A stretch of 64,000 bases of DNA from the NCBI GenBank assembly GCA_002304345.1, contig NEUU01000003.1, forward strand, positions 62,001 through 126,000, in the 5' to 3' direction. Under the pieces are notes generated by a model. The model did no database searches. It saw nothing but the letters and a program-made list of their open reading frames with translations, and was not told the DNA's origin. This document shows, piece after piece, positions 9,038 through 17,236 of the stretch. The stretch's first letter is position 1. The number at the start of each line of letters is the position of its first letter. Origin of the DNA: Verrucomicrobia bacterium Tous-C9LFEB. Its GTDB lineage: Bacteria > Verrucomicrobiota > Verrucomicrobiia > Methylacidiphilales > UBA1321. The translations under genes were made by a program, and so were the position numbers.

Positions 9038-9616
9038 ATGAATCTGCCCAATCAACTCACACTCGCGCGGTTGGTGCTGTGCGGCTTTTTTGTCCTCTCC
9101 ATGTCGATCGCATGGCCCTTTGCGGCGACCGGCGCTTTGATTATTTTCAGCCTCGCCAGTCTCACGGACTGGCTCGATGGCTCGATTGCCCGCCGGTATA
9201 ATCTCATTACAGATCTGGGCAAACTGCTCGATCCGCTCGCGGACAAGATTCTCATCAGCGCGGCGTTCATCAGCCTGATCGAGCGCGGACTCGCCCCGAT
9301 GTGGATGGTGGTGGTGATCATTGCCCGCGAATTTCTGATCACGGGATTGCGCATTGTCGCGGCCAACAAGCATCTGATTCTCGCCGCGGAGAAAGCGGGC
9401 AAGCACAAGACCATCACGCAGATCGTGGCGATTCTGGTGTCGCTGAGCTTCCTGACCTTGAGCGAATTTGGTTTGGGCCAGACTTTCGTGGCGCAGATTC
9501 TGCACTCCGCCATCACGCCGCTCTTCTGGGTGGCGCTCTTCATCACGGTGGTTTCCGGCGGCTTGTATTTCTACAAGAACCGGTTTCTGTTTGAACGCAT
9601 GGAAGAAAGTCCCTGA
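9038..9616 (+). CDS. pgsA: CDP-diacylglycerol-glycerol-3-phosphate 3-phosphatidyltransferase
   Basis: Makes phosphatidylglycerol-phosphate from CDP-diacylglycerol and glycerol-3-phosphate in the inner membrane, the committed step to phosphatidylglycerol. The CDP-alcohol phosphotransferase signature is complete: DWLDGSIARR followed by a Gly and then LLDPLADK (first Asp near residue 44). The 192-residue protein has several hydrophobic helices and the conserved N-terminal NLPNQLTLARL. It begins 2 bases after rimO and is followed closely by the DUF1802 gene, so it is probably co-transcribed. Confidence 0.93.
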   Translation: MNLPNQLTLARLVLCGFFVLSMSIAWPFAATGALIIFSLASLTDWLDGSIARRYNLITDLGKLLDPLADKILISAAFISLIERGLAPMWMVVVIIAREFLITGLRIVAANKHLILAAEKAGKHKTITQIVAILVSLSFLTLSEFGLGQTFVAQILHSAITPLFWVALFITVVSGGLYFYKNRFLFERMEESP

Positions 9617-9620
9617 TTTT

Positions 9621-10187
9621 ATGACGACAACGACGATCCTCGCTCCCGCCTTCAAGGAATGGGCGGTCATTGTGGAAGCTCTCGGCCAGGGCGCGCAAAT
9701 CGCCATCCTGCGCAAGGGCGGCATCGCCGAAGGCCGGCAGGGCTTCCAAATCAAACATAACCGCTTCTGGCTTTTCCCGACGCAATATCACCAGCAGCTC
9801 GACAAAACCAAGCCCGCGGCGACGGCGTATGCAGGCGCGTTGCAGGCCGGAGTGAAGACGATACCGCTTCAATACTTCGCTGATATCACGGACGTGCACT
9901 ATCTCGAAACCGAGGCGCAACTCGCGGCGATTGAATCGGAACATTTGTGGAAGCCGGAGATCATCACGGAGCGTTTCAACTACGGAGGCGAGACGGGACT
10001 CCACCTCATCGTCGTGCGCTTGCACAAGCTGGCGCAACCGGTCGTGCTGCAACCGGACGCGTCGTATGACGGTTGCAAGTCGTGGATCGAGGTGCCCGTG
10101 GATTTCGCGGCGAACCCGTCGCAGCCGGTGTTGACGGACGCTGAATTTAACAAGCAGCGCGAGGCGTTGCTCGCAAAGTTAAAATAG
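9621..10187 (+). CDS. DUF1802 family protein
   Basis: A 188-residue cytoplasmic protein of the uncharacterised DUF1802 family. The ATG at 9621, 4 bases after the pgsA stop, begins at TTTILAPAFKEWAV, and the family's KEWAV, ILRKGGI and FWLFPTQYHQ blocks all follow. No signal peptide, membrane segment or classical catalytic motif was seen. Its place inside the ftsK-pgsA run suggests co-expression but does not reveal a role. Confidence 0.75.
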   Translation: MTTTTILAPAFKEWAVIVEALGQGAQIAILRKGGIAEGRQGFQIKHNRFWLFPTQYHQQLDKTKPAATAYAGALQAGVKTIPLQYFADITDVHYLETEAQLAAIESEHLWKPEIITERFNYGGETGLHLIVVRLHKLAQPVVLQPDASYDGCKSWIEVPVDFAANPSQPVLTDAEFNKQREALLAKLK

Positions 10188-10195
10188 GAATCGCC

Positions 10196-10762
10196 ATGAG
10201 TCTCACCGCGCTCGTTATCCTGGCTCCCGGTTTTGAAGAGATCGAAGCGATCACGCCGATCGATGTGCTGCGCCGGGCGGGCATCGAGGTGACCGTTGCC
10301 GGTACGGTGAGTGGTCCGATTACAGCGGCGCGACAGACGCGGCATCTGGCCGATGTCGATCTCGACGCGGTGAAGGACAAGACTTTTGACATCGTGATTC
10401 TTCCCGGAGGTAACGAGGGCACGGAAAATTTGAAGAAGGATGCGCGCGTGAAGGCGATCGCCAACCGGCAAAAGAACGCTGGAAAATGGGTCGCGGCGAT
10501 TTGCGCGGCACCGACTGTGTTGCTGGCCAATGGCTGGGTCGAGCCCGCGCACTCCCTGACCTGTCACCCTTCGGTACAGAATCAGATTCCGCTCGATCAG
10601 CTCGACAAAAAAGCGCGTGTGGTGGTGAGTGATAAATTGATTACCAGCCTCGCGGCCGGTAGCGCGATGGAATTTGCTTACGCCATTGTCGGGCAATTGC
10701 TCGGCAAGGACGCGGTCGACAAAGTGAACGCGGGCGTGGTGGCTCCGTGCCATGAAAAATAA
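10196..10762 (+). CDS. DJ-1/PfpI family protein
   Basis: A 188-residue protein of the DJ-1/YajL group. It has the family's early glutamate (GFEEIEAITPIDVLRRAG) and a nucleophile-elbow cysteine in AAICAAPTVLL near residue 102, followed by a late conserved LAAGSAMEFAYAIV block. Members act as glyoxalases, deglycases or redox-protective chaperones; the exact activity cannot be read from sequence. Its last 11 bases overlap the start of the HAD gene, which suggests translational coupling. Confidence 0.85.
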   Translation: MSLTALVILAPGFEEIEAITPIDVLRRAGIEVTVAGTVSGPITAARQTRHLADVDLDAVKDKTFDIVILPGGNEGTENLKKDARVKAIANRQKNAGKWVAAICAAPTVLLANGWVEPAHSLTCHPSVQNQIPLDQLDKKARVVVSDKLITSLAAGSAMEFAYAIVGQLLGKDAVDKVNAGVVAPCHEK

Positions 10763-11282
10763 GGCGGTCTTTCTGGATCGCGACGGCGTGCTGAACGCGC
10801 CGGTCGTGCGCGATGGGAAACCGTATCCGCCGCAGACCGTGGCGGCATTTCAATTGCTTCCTGGCGTGGCGGAGGCGTGTGCCCAGTTGAAGGACGCGGG
10901 CTATCTTCTCGTCGTCGTGACGAATCAACCCGATGTGGGTCGCGGCACGCAATCACGCGAAGCGGTCGAGGCGATGCATGCGAAGCTACAGGAATTGGTG
11001 CCCGTGGATCGCATCGAAGTCTGCTACGATGCCGACGATGCGGTGGGTTCGGGTCGCCGCAAGCCCGCGCCGGGAATGATTCTGGAAGCGGCCCGCGCGC
11101 TGGATGTCGATCTGGCGCAGAGTTTCATGGTGGGAGATCGCTGGCGCGATGTGGACTGTGGAGCGAACGCGGGATGTCGCACGATTTTCATTGATCGCGG
11201 GTATCGCGAGGAGTTGCGGCAGCAACCGGATTTCGTGGCGCAGGATTTGGCCGACGCAGTGGGGATTATTCTGGGGTGGTAG
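10752..11282 (+). CDS. HAD-IIIA phosphatase, GmhB/HisB-N-like
   Basis: A 176-residue haloacid-dehalogenase phosphatase with motif I FLDRDGVLN, motif II VVVTNQPDV, a GRRKPAPGMI lysine motif and motif IV MVGDRWRDVDCGANAG. It most resembles heptose-bisphosphatase GmhB and the N-terminal half of HisB. The cysteine-rich zinc loop usual in GmhB is missing: the segment between CYDADDAVGSG and RRKP has one cysteine only. That makes the heptose substrate uncertain. It overlaps the DJ-1 gene and ends the forward run that started with ftsK. Confidence 0.8.
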   Translation: MKNKAVFLDRDGVLNAPVVRDGKPYPPQTVAAFQLLPGVAEACAQLKDAGYLLVVVTNQPDVGRGTQSREAVEAMHAKLQELVPVDRIEVCYDADDAVGSGRRKPAPGMILEAARALDVDLAQSFMVGDRWRDVDCGANAGCRTIFIDRGYREELRQQPDFVAQDLADAVGIILGW

Positions 11283-11287
11283 CGCGA

Positions 11288-11381
11288 AGCGCCGGGGTGT
11301 GTCAATCTTCACTGGAGTTCTCCTGATCGCTGACTCCACATTGTTCCCGACTTCTGGCGGCTATCTAAATCAAATCAGCTC
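11288..11381 (+). repeat. Dispersed 94-bp repeat, copy 1
   Basis: This stretch matches the reverse complement of 21149-21242 over 94 bases with six mismatches that I count by eye. It lies between the HAD gene and the channel gene, directly after a GCGC-GAA-GCGC mini-hairpin at the HAD stop. It is probably a non-coding interspersed element. Confidence 0.85.
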
Positions 11382-11411
11382 TCAAATCATATCGGCCAAC
11401 GTCACGCGAAC

Positions 11412-12533
11412 TCAACCATCCTTGCCGAGGTACTGGGCGCGAATGGCGCGCCAGTGATCGCTTTCCACTTCAGTGAGAATCGCGCGATTGAGGGACTCCT
11501 TGAGCGGCGAATTATTGGGCAGGGCAAAACTGCAATCTTCCCGCTGGAAGGTGAAGGGCAGGATCTCGAGCTTGCGGCGGAACTGCTGCTGTGTGATGTA
11601 ACGGAGTTGCACTTCGTTGGCCAGGCAGGCATCGACTTCGCGTTTGAGCACGGCTTGGAGGCCGTCCAGCACGGTGGAATAAATGCTGTAATCGATGCGG
11701 GTGAGGAGGGCGTATTGTTCGGCGGTGCTGCCGTTGAGCACGGCGACATGGGCTCGGCCCAGATCGGATGGGCTATGAATGCGGTAGACGACGCGGTTGG
11801 CTACGACGGCGGAGGTGACGGAACCGGTGACGAGGGCAACGGTGATGACGCTAATGAACATCCAGACGAGGGCGATGGCGCGGCCGGGAACGGTGATGGG
11901 GGTTTTATCGCCATAGCCGACGCCGGACATGGTGACGGCCGCCCACCAGAATGCGGAGCCAAGTCCGTGCCGCCACGGGCCACCGAATTGCGCGTGATTT
12001 TGATGACGCTCGAACCACCAGACGGCAAAACCGGAGAGGGTCAGCATGATGATGAGAATGATGATGAGCTTAAGCCACGCGACGGTCATGAACTCGCGGG
12101 CGACTTCGCCCCATGGGTAGAAGGAGTCCTTGGCGGGGACCGCGATGGCGAGGTCGGAGACGTAGTAGGGATGGGTGAAGTCCATGATGACTTCACGGTC
12201 GGCGGTGACACTGATGGGGCCGATGGCCGCGTCGATGTCGCCATTGGCCACGGCCTTGAGGAGGTCGTGAAATTCGTACTCGCTCCAGTGATAGCGGAGG
12301 TTGAGGGAATGGGCGACGGTCTTCCACAATTCCACGCTCAGGCCGGTCCATTGGCCGTCGGGCATCTTCGTGCAAAACGGGGGCGATTCGTAAATGCCGA
12401 CGACGAGGGCTTTGGTGGTGGAAGTGGATTTGGCGGGAGTGGTGGCCGGGGCGGCGGGAGCACTGAACGCAACAAACGGGAGGGCGGTCAAAAAGATGAC
12501 CGCCAGCCAAAACGCTTTCCCGCCTTTATTCAC
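11412..12533 (-). CDS. GluR0-like ligand-gated potassium channel
   Basis: A 373-residue protein with a signal peptide (residues 1-25), a periplasmic bacterial solute-binding lobe (about 42-140) with VVGIYESPPFC and DAAIGPISVTADRE, a membrane helix near 150-172, a re-entrant pore with filter TMSGVGYGDKTP (coding near 11898-11936), a second helix near 215-240, and the second ligand lobe (250-370). This split binding-domain plus GYGD layout is that of prokaryotic ionotropic glutamate receptors such as GluR0, in which an amino acid opens a potassium pore. The ligand cannot be deduced. It lies 2 bases from pdhC on the same strand but need not share its function. Confidence 0.85.
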   Translation of the reverse strand: MNKGGKAFWLAVIFLTALPFVAFSAPAAPATTPAKSTSTTKALVVGIYESPPFCTKMPDGQWTGLSVELWKTVAHSLNLRYHWSEYEFHDLLKAVANGDIDAAIGPISVTADREVIMDFTHPYYVSDLAIAVPAKDSFYPWGEVAREFMTVAWLKLIIILIIMLTLSGFAVWWFERHQNHAQFGGPWRHGLGSAFWWAAVTMSGVGYGDKTPITVPGRAIALVWMFISVITVALVTGSVTSAVVANRVVYRIHSPSDLGRAHVAVLNGSTAEQYALLTRIDYSIYSTVLDGLQAVLKREVDACLANEVQLRYITQQQFRRKLEILPFTFQREDCSFALPNNSPLKESLNRAILTEVESDHWRAIRAQYLGKDG

Positions 12534-12535
12534 GA

Positions 12536-13807
12536 TTACAAGAGCAGGATCGCCGGATTTTCCACCAGGGTGCGCAGTTCCGCGAGGAAGGTGGCACCGA
12601 GGGCGCCGTCGACGACGCGGTGATCGCAGGAGAGTGTGAGATTCAGACGATGGCCGACAACGACCTCATCGTTGTTATTGACCACGGGTTTTTTCACCAC
12701 GCTGCCGACAGCGAGAATCGCGGCCTGAGGCGGGTTGATGATGGCGCTGAACGAATCCACGCCGAGCATGCCGAGATTGGAGATGGTGAAGGTGCCGCCG
12801 ACGAATTCCTCGGGCTTGAGCTTGCCGTCGCGCGCTTTGGCGGCGAGGGACTTGGCTTCTTCGCTGATCTGCTTGATGTTCTTGTTCTGCGCCTCGCGGA
12901 TGATCGGGGTGATCAGACCGTCGGGGATCGAGACGGCGAACGAGAGATCGACATCGGGGAACTGATGGATGGCGTCGCCTTCCCACGAGGAGTTGACCTT
13001 GGGAACGCGGCGCAGCGCTTCGGCCGTGGCCTTGATGATGAAATCGTTGACGCTGAACTTGACCGGCTGCGGGAGCGATTCGAAACCTTTATTCACCTGC
13101 GCGCGCAGGGTGAGCAGCGGCGCGGCGTCGACTTCAACCTGTAGGTAGAAGTGCGGGTTCTGCGTCTTGCTCTCGACGAGGCGGCGGGCAATGGTCTGCC
13201 GCATGTTGGAGAGCGGCGTGCGGCGGTCTTCGGCAATCGGGCCGGAACCGAACGGTGACCAGGAAGAGCCACCGCCACCCGTGGCGGTGAAGGCGAGGAC
13301 ATCTTTTTTCACGATGCGACCGCCGGGACCGCTGCCGGTGAGGCGGGTGATATTGATGCCGCGTTCTTCGGCGACTTTGCGGGCGAGAGGGGAAGATTTG
13401 ACGCGGCCACCGCTGGTGGTGACGGGAGCGGGCGTGGCGGCGGAGGACTTGGCCGGGGCCGGTGCGGCGGGGGAAGGCGCGGGATGCGATGCGGCGGAGG
13501 AGACTTCCTCATTGTCGGTGGCGCTGGCGGCGGCATGGGCGCTGAGTTCGTCGTCGCTGACGACTTCGTCCTTGTCGGTGATGAGGGCGATGCGGGTGTT
13601 GACCGGGACGCGATTGCCTTCGGCGATGAAGATCTTGCGCAGGACGCCGCTGTCGAAGGCTTCGAGATCCATCGTCGCTTTGTCGGTCTCGACTTCAGCG
13701 ATGACGTCGCCAGATTTGACGGTGTCTCCTTCTTTCTTGAGCCAGCGGACGAGGGTTCCTTCCGTCATGGACGGGCTCAGCATCGGCATCGTGACATCTT
13801 TGGCCAT
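12536..13807 (-). CDS. pdhC: Dihydrolipoyllysine acetyltransferase (PDH E2)
   Basis: E2 core of the pyruvate dehydrogenase complex, which passes acetyl groups from E1 to CoA. The 423-residue protein has one lipoyl domain with the lipoylated lysine in VETDKATMDLEA (near residue 44), an Ala/Pro-rich linker, a peripheral-subunit-binding domain (SPLARKVAEERG near 140) and a catalytic domain with the DHRVVDG active-site motif near the C-terminus. It is the last of the A-B-C set read on the reverse strand, 153 bases after pdhB. No E3 (lipoamide dehydrogenase) gene is in the window. Confidence 0.93.
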   Translation of the reverse strand: MAKDVTMPMLSPSMTEGTLVRWLKKEGDTVKSGDVIAEVETDKATMDLEAFDSGVLRKIFIAEGNRVPVNTRIALITDKDEVVSDDELSAHAAASATDNEEVSSAASHPAPSPAAPAPAKSSAATPAPVTTSGGRVKSSPLARKVAEERGINITRLTGSGPGGRIVKKDVLAFTATGGGGSSWSPFGSGPIAEDRRTPLSNMRQTIARRLVESKTQNPHFYLQVEVDAAPLLTLRAQVNKGFESLPQPVKFSVNDFIIKATAEALRRVPKVNSSWEGDAIHQFPDVDLSFAVSIPDGLITPIIREAQNKNIKQISEEAKSLAAKARDGKLKPEEFVGGTFTISNLGMLGVDSFSAIINPPQAAILAVGSVVKKPVVNNNDEVVVGHRLNLTLSCDHRVVDGALGATFLAELRTLVENPAILLL

Positions 13808-13960
13808 GGTCTTTTCTTTCTAGTCTAAAATTGCAGTTGGGAAAGGATAAGTTTTCAGTTCGACGTTTTCGGTTTTCAGTAAAAGGCGGGACTGAGAGCG
13901 TGGCGGAAACGGGAGAATGGTTTTCGAAACCGTCCCGTTTCCAGCCCTTCGCGAATCCGC
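13808..13960. repeat. pdhB-pdhC gap with nested hairpin
   Basis: Inverted arms GGAAACGGGA (13905-13914) and TCCCGTTTCC (13933-13942) enclose a smaller GGTTT-TCG-AAACC hairpin. The rest shows no gene. The palindrome lies inside an operon, so it may attenuate transcription or protect RNA ends rather than end transcription. Confidence 0.7.
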
Positions 13961-14935
13961 TTACGCGAGAGTCTCGCGGACTCCGGCAATGATGCGCTCT
14001 TCGTTCGGGAGCACCGATTGCTCCAGCTTGCCGTTGTAGGGCTGGGGCACATCGAGCGAGGTGATGCGGTTGACGGGCGCGTCGAGGTGATCGAAGAGAA
14101 GCTTTTGGATTTCGTAGGTGACTTGCGCGCCCCATCCGGCGTAGGGCTTGTTTTCCTCGACGATGACAACGCGGTTGGTCTTCACCACGGATTCGGCGAT
14201 GAGGTCGAAGTCGAGCGGTTTGATGGTGCGCAGGTCGATGACTTCGGCGTCGATGTTGTCTTCCGCGAGCAGCTTGGCCGCGGCGAGGGCGCGGTGGGTG
14301 GAGCCGCTATTGGAGATGATGGTGACGTCGTTTCCGGCGCGGCGGATCTTGCCTTTGCCGATGGGAATGAGGTGTTCGCCCTCGGGGACTTCGTCCTTGT
14401 AGCCGTAGAGCTTTTCATTCTCGATGAAGCAGACGGGATTGTTGCTGCGGATGGCGCTCTTGAGGAGGCCCTTCGCGTCGTCGGGGAAGGCGGGGGTAAT
14501 GACGGTGAGCGCGGGAACGTTGGCATACCAATTTTCCGGCGTGTGCGAGTGGGTCGCGCCGACTTGCAGGCCGCCACCGGAGGAGCCACGGAAGACGATG
14601 GGGACGGAAAATTGTCCGCCCGACATGTAGCGGACTTGCGCGGCGTTGTTGATGATCTGGTCGTAGCAGACGAGGGAGAAGCTCCACGTCATGAACTCGA
14701 CCACGGGGCGCAGGCCGTACATGGCGGCGCCGATGCCGAGGCCGGTGAAGCCGGTTTCGCTGATGGGGGTGTCGATGACGCGCTTGGGGCCGAACTTTTT
14801 GAGCAGCCCCTGGCTGACTTTGTAGGCGCCATCATACTCGGCGACTTCTTCGCCGCAGAGGAAGACGCGCTCGTCGCGCTCCATCTCTTCGGAGAGGGCC
14901 TGGTTCAACGCTTCACGGTAGGTAATGACTTGCAT
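13961..14935 (-). CDS. pdhB: Pyruvate dehydrogenase E1 component, beta subunit
   Basis: The 324-residue beta subunit of the alpha2beta2-type E1, which together with PdhA decarboxylates pyruvate on thiamine diphosphate. The protein begins ITYREALNQALSEEMERD and carries the conserved GEEVAEYDGAYKVSQGL, DTPISETGFTGLGIGAA and EFMTWSF blocks, followed by a C-terminal transketolase domain (VIDLRTIKPLD, VVIVEENKPYAGWGA). Length is normal. It lies between pdhA and pdhC on the same strand. Confidence 0.94.
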   Translation of the reverse strand: MQVITYREALNQALSEEMERDERVFLCGEEVAEYDGAYKVSQGLLKKFGPKRVIDTPISETGFTGLGIGAAMYGLRPVVEFMTWSFSLVCYDQIINNAAQVRYMSGGQFSVPIVFRGSSGGGLQVGATHSHTPENWYANVPALTVITPAFPDDAKGLLKSAIRSNNPVCFIENEKLYGYKDEVPEGEHLIPIGKGKIRRAGNDVTIISNSGSTHRALAAAKLLAEDNIDAEVIDLRTIKPLDFDLIAESVVKTNRVVIVEENKPYAGWGAQVTYEIQKLLFDHLDAPVNRITSLDVPQPYNGKLEQSVLPNEERIIAGVRETLA

Positions 14936-14956
14936 GATTTTAAAGGGGGTTCTTTT

Positions 14957-15047
14957 GACGAAATTAACGGAATTTACGGAATTAAAAGACTGAGGAAAGA
15001 GTTGAAGTTCTTATTCGGGAAATTGTGTTAATTCCGTTAATTTCGTC
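14957..15047. repeat. 18-bp inverted repeat between pdhA and pdhB
   Basis: GACGAAATTAACGGAATT at 14957-14974 is exactly mirrored at 15030-15047. The unit ACGGAATT also recurs directly at 14976-14983. The repeat fills most of the 127-base gap between two genes that are probably co-transcribed. It resembles an interspersed mobile palindrome rather than a simple terminator, as the loop is 55 bases and there is no T-run. Confidence 0.85.
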
Positions 15048-15062
15048 CAATTGGTTTGTAGT

Positions 15063-16127
15063 TCAGAGCGGCAGGTTGCGGCGCGGGATTTCGTCGATCT
15101 GATCTTCGGGCGAGAAGATGTCCTCGTAGACCGTCTCGAACGCGGGCTCTTCGCTCTTGTCGGCGAAGTCGTACGCGGCCTGGGCCTCGGCGGTGACTTC
15201 CTTGTCGATCGCCTCGAGAGCGTTGTCGGTGGTCACCTTGTCGTCGAGCAGGCGGGTCCGGTACAGGAGGATGGGATCGAACTTCTTGTACTTCTCGATT
15301 TCCTCGCGGGTGCGGTAGTTACCGGGGTCGGACATGGAATGGCCGCGATAGCGATAGGTGCGGATTTCCATGAGGGTGGGAAGGCTTTCGGTGCGGGCGA
15401 GGTTGACGGCCTCGGCGGTCTTGGCGCGGACATCGTCGATGTCCATGCCGTCGGCGATGATGCCGGCCATGTCGTAACCGTCGGCGCGCTTGACGAGCGG
15501 ATCGCCCGCCGAAGAGCGCGAGACGCTGGTGCCCATGGCGTAACCGTTATTCTCGATGACGTAAATAATGGGGAGCTTCCAGAGCGCGGCGATGTTGAGC
15601 GATTCGTGGAAGGCACCCTGATTGATCGCGCCGTCACCGAGGTAGCAAATCGTAACTCGGCCGGTGTTGAGATATTTTTGGCCGAAGGCGAGACCGATGC
15701 CGAGGGCGGATTGACCGCCGACGATGCCGTGTCCACCGTAGAAATGTTTCTCGGCGCTGAAGAAGTGCATCGAGCCGCCCTTGCCGCGGGAGCAACCGGT
15801 GATCTTGCCGAAGAGTTCCGCCATGCAGGAATTCGCATCCATGCCGCGGGCGAGGGCGTGGCCGTGATCGCGGTAGGCGGTGATGACGGCGTCCTCCGCC
15901 GTGAGGGTCGAGATGGTGCCGACGGCAACCGCTTCCTGACCAATATAAAGATGGCAGAAGCCTTTGATCTTCGCCTGTTGAAAGGCTTGGGCCGCTTTTT
16001 CTTCGAAGCGACGGATCAGGAGCATCTGGCGATAAAGCTGCAGCTTTCCTTGAGGATCAAGCGGCGGCAGGATCGAGCTATTAGACAAACTTGGACCTTT
16101 CTTTGTGGCTTTATCGGCGGTGGGCAT
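15063..16127 (-). CDS. pdhA: Pyruvate dehydrogenase E1 component, alpha subunit
   Basis: A 354-residue thiamine-diphosphate-binding alpha subunit. The ThDP motif is intact: GDGAINQGAFHESL followed about 20 residues later by VIENNGYAMGTS. Also visible are YIGQEAVAVG, the regulatory-loop region TYRYRGHSMSDPGNYRT and GKGGSMHF. It is the first gene of the reverse-strand pdhA-pdhB-pdhC set, so the promoter should lie within 16128-16305, a gene-free stretch shared with the divergent DUF5069 gene. Confidence 0.94.
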   Translation of the reverse strand: MPTADKATKKGPSLSNSSILPPLDPQGKLQLYRQMLLIRRFEEKAAQAFQQAKIKGFCHLYIGQEAVAVGTISTLTAEDAVITAYRDHGHALARGMDANSCMAELFGKITGCSRGKGGSMHFFSAEKHFYGGHGIVGGQSALGIGLAFGQKYLNTGRVTICYLGDGAINQGAFHESLNIAALWKLPIIYVIENNGYAMGTSVSRSSAGDPLVKRADGYDMAGIIADGMDIDDVRAKTAEAVNLARTESLPTLMEIRTYRYRGHSMSDPGNYRTREEIEKYKKFDPILLYRTRLLDDKVTTDNALEAIDKEVTAEAQAAYDFADKSEEPAFETVYEDIFSPEDQIDEIPRRNLPL

Positions 16128-16305
16128 AACGATTGTGTAATATGGAGGGGCAGAGGTAGTTAATCAAGCGGGTTGACGTGGATCACCGCAAGTACAAGTA
16201 TAGTTTATCTGTTCTGGATTTATCGCGTAGCATATCTTATGAATAAGCTGGTTAAGCACTTAAGGTGTTTTATTCGGACTAATACAGCAGAAACCTTGCC
16301 TAATT

Positions 16306-16830
16306 ATGAATCAATCCCCTTCTGAGAACTGGAAGAGCGCGTTTCGCTCTCTCTTTAACCTTGCGGTAGATCATTATCGGTCGGGCAAGCGCGGAGCGGC
16401 GAACTATTTCAAACCGGCAGAAATTGCCGAGCTGGCGACATTTGGCTATCGCGCACAGGAGATGTACGATTTCGCGGAGGACCGGGTGAAGTATGGCGAG
16501 CCGGACTTGGAAACGGCCCTGGCCATTGCGGGAGTGCGCCGGGAGTACTTCTTGCAGGTGCAGGGGGGCAAGCTGACGGATCAACGGATCGATATGGCGA
16601 GTCTGCCGCCGAAGGACGCGAGCGTGGCGGGGATCGTGTGGTTGCCGCGGATCCTCGTGAAGGCGAAGGCCAAATTGCGCGGCGAGATGCCGGATGACCT
16701 GATGTACGGGTGCGGCGGCGACCGGAAATTTTTCAAAGAGAACAACGTCGATCCGGTGAAATTTTTGCGGGCCGTGTGGAAGGCGAATGGGGATGATCAG
16801 GCGGTGATTGATTTTGTTCGGCAGGGCTGA
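16306..16830 (+). CDS. DUF5069 family protein
   Basis: A 174-residue cytoplasmic protein. The conserved DUF5069 core is clear: LPPKDASVAGIVWLPRILVKAKAKLRGE split over residues 105-132, then DDLMYGCGGDRKFFKENN. The function of the family is unknown; it is frequent in Verrucomicrobiota, which is one clue to the organism. The N-terminal 80 residues have few close motifs. Its TGA stop is the three-base loop of a perfect hairpin (16821-16837). It is divergent from pdhA. Confidence 0.75.
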   Translation: MNQSPSENWKSAFRSLFNLAVDHYRSGKRGAANYFKPAEIAELATFGYRAQEMYDFAEDRVKYGEPDLETALAIAGVRREYFLQVQGGKLTDQRIDMASLPPKDASVAGIVWLPRILVKAKAKLRGEMPDDLMYGCGGDRKFFKENNVDPVKFLRAVWKANGDDQAVIDFVRQG

Positions 16831-17236
16831 GCCCTGCACCCCGTAGCTGATTGCTGCGCAATCGCTCAAGGTTCGCCGGCTCAATGCGGCACAGCGTCAC
16901 GCTGCAAAAAAGATTGCCCCGCAGATGTCGTGGGGAAGGTTCTTTCGACCCTTGGTACAAGGGGGGAACGGCGGCCAGTTTAACCGCCTTCCAGTGAAGG
17001 CATGGCTTTATTCCGGGCGCGCTGGTGTTCCCTTAATAGTATGAATCGGCAGAAAGAATGGTATCCACATCACGGGCATCGCAGGGCAAAGTGTTTGGGC
17101 GTGTTTTCAAACACGCCTTAGCGGGTTCGCTTTCGTCTGCGTTCCGTGAGGGAGCGCAGTGGAAAACGAACCGTGTGTCGGGGAGAACGAACTTTCGTTC
17201 TCCAGACTTTTTCCGCTGCTACAGCTTTTTCAAAGA
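16821..17236. repeat. Gene-free gap with a chain of mini-hairpins
   Basis: Five or more perfect short hairpins follow one another: GCAGGGC-TGA-GCCCTGC (16821-16837), GATTGC-TGC-GCAATC (16849-16863), CAGCG-TCA-CGCTG (16892-16904), a GGCGTGTT/AACACGCC pair (17098-17117) and a GGAGAACGA/TCGTTCTCC pair near 17178-17200. No reading frame here looks like a protein. The stretch separates two convergent genes (DUF5069 and pheT). Confidence 0.8.
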
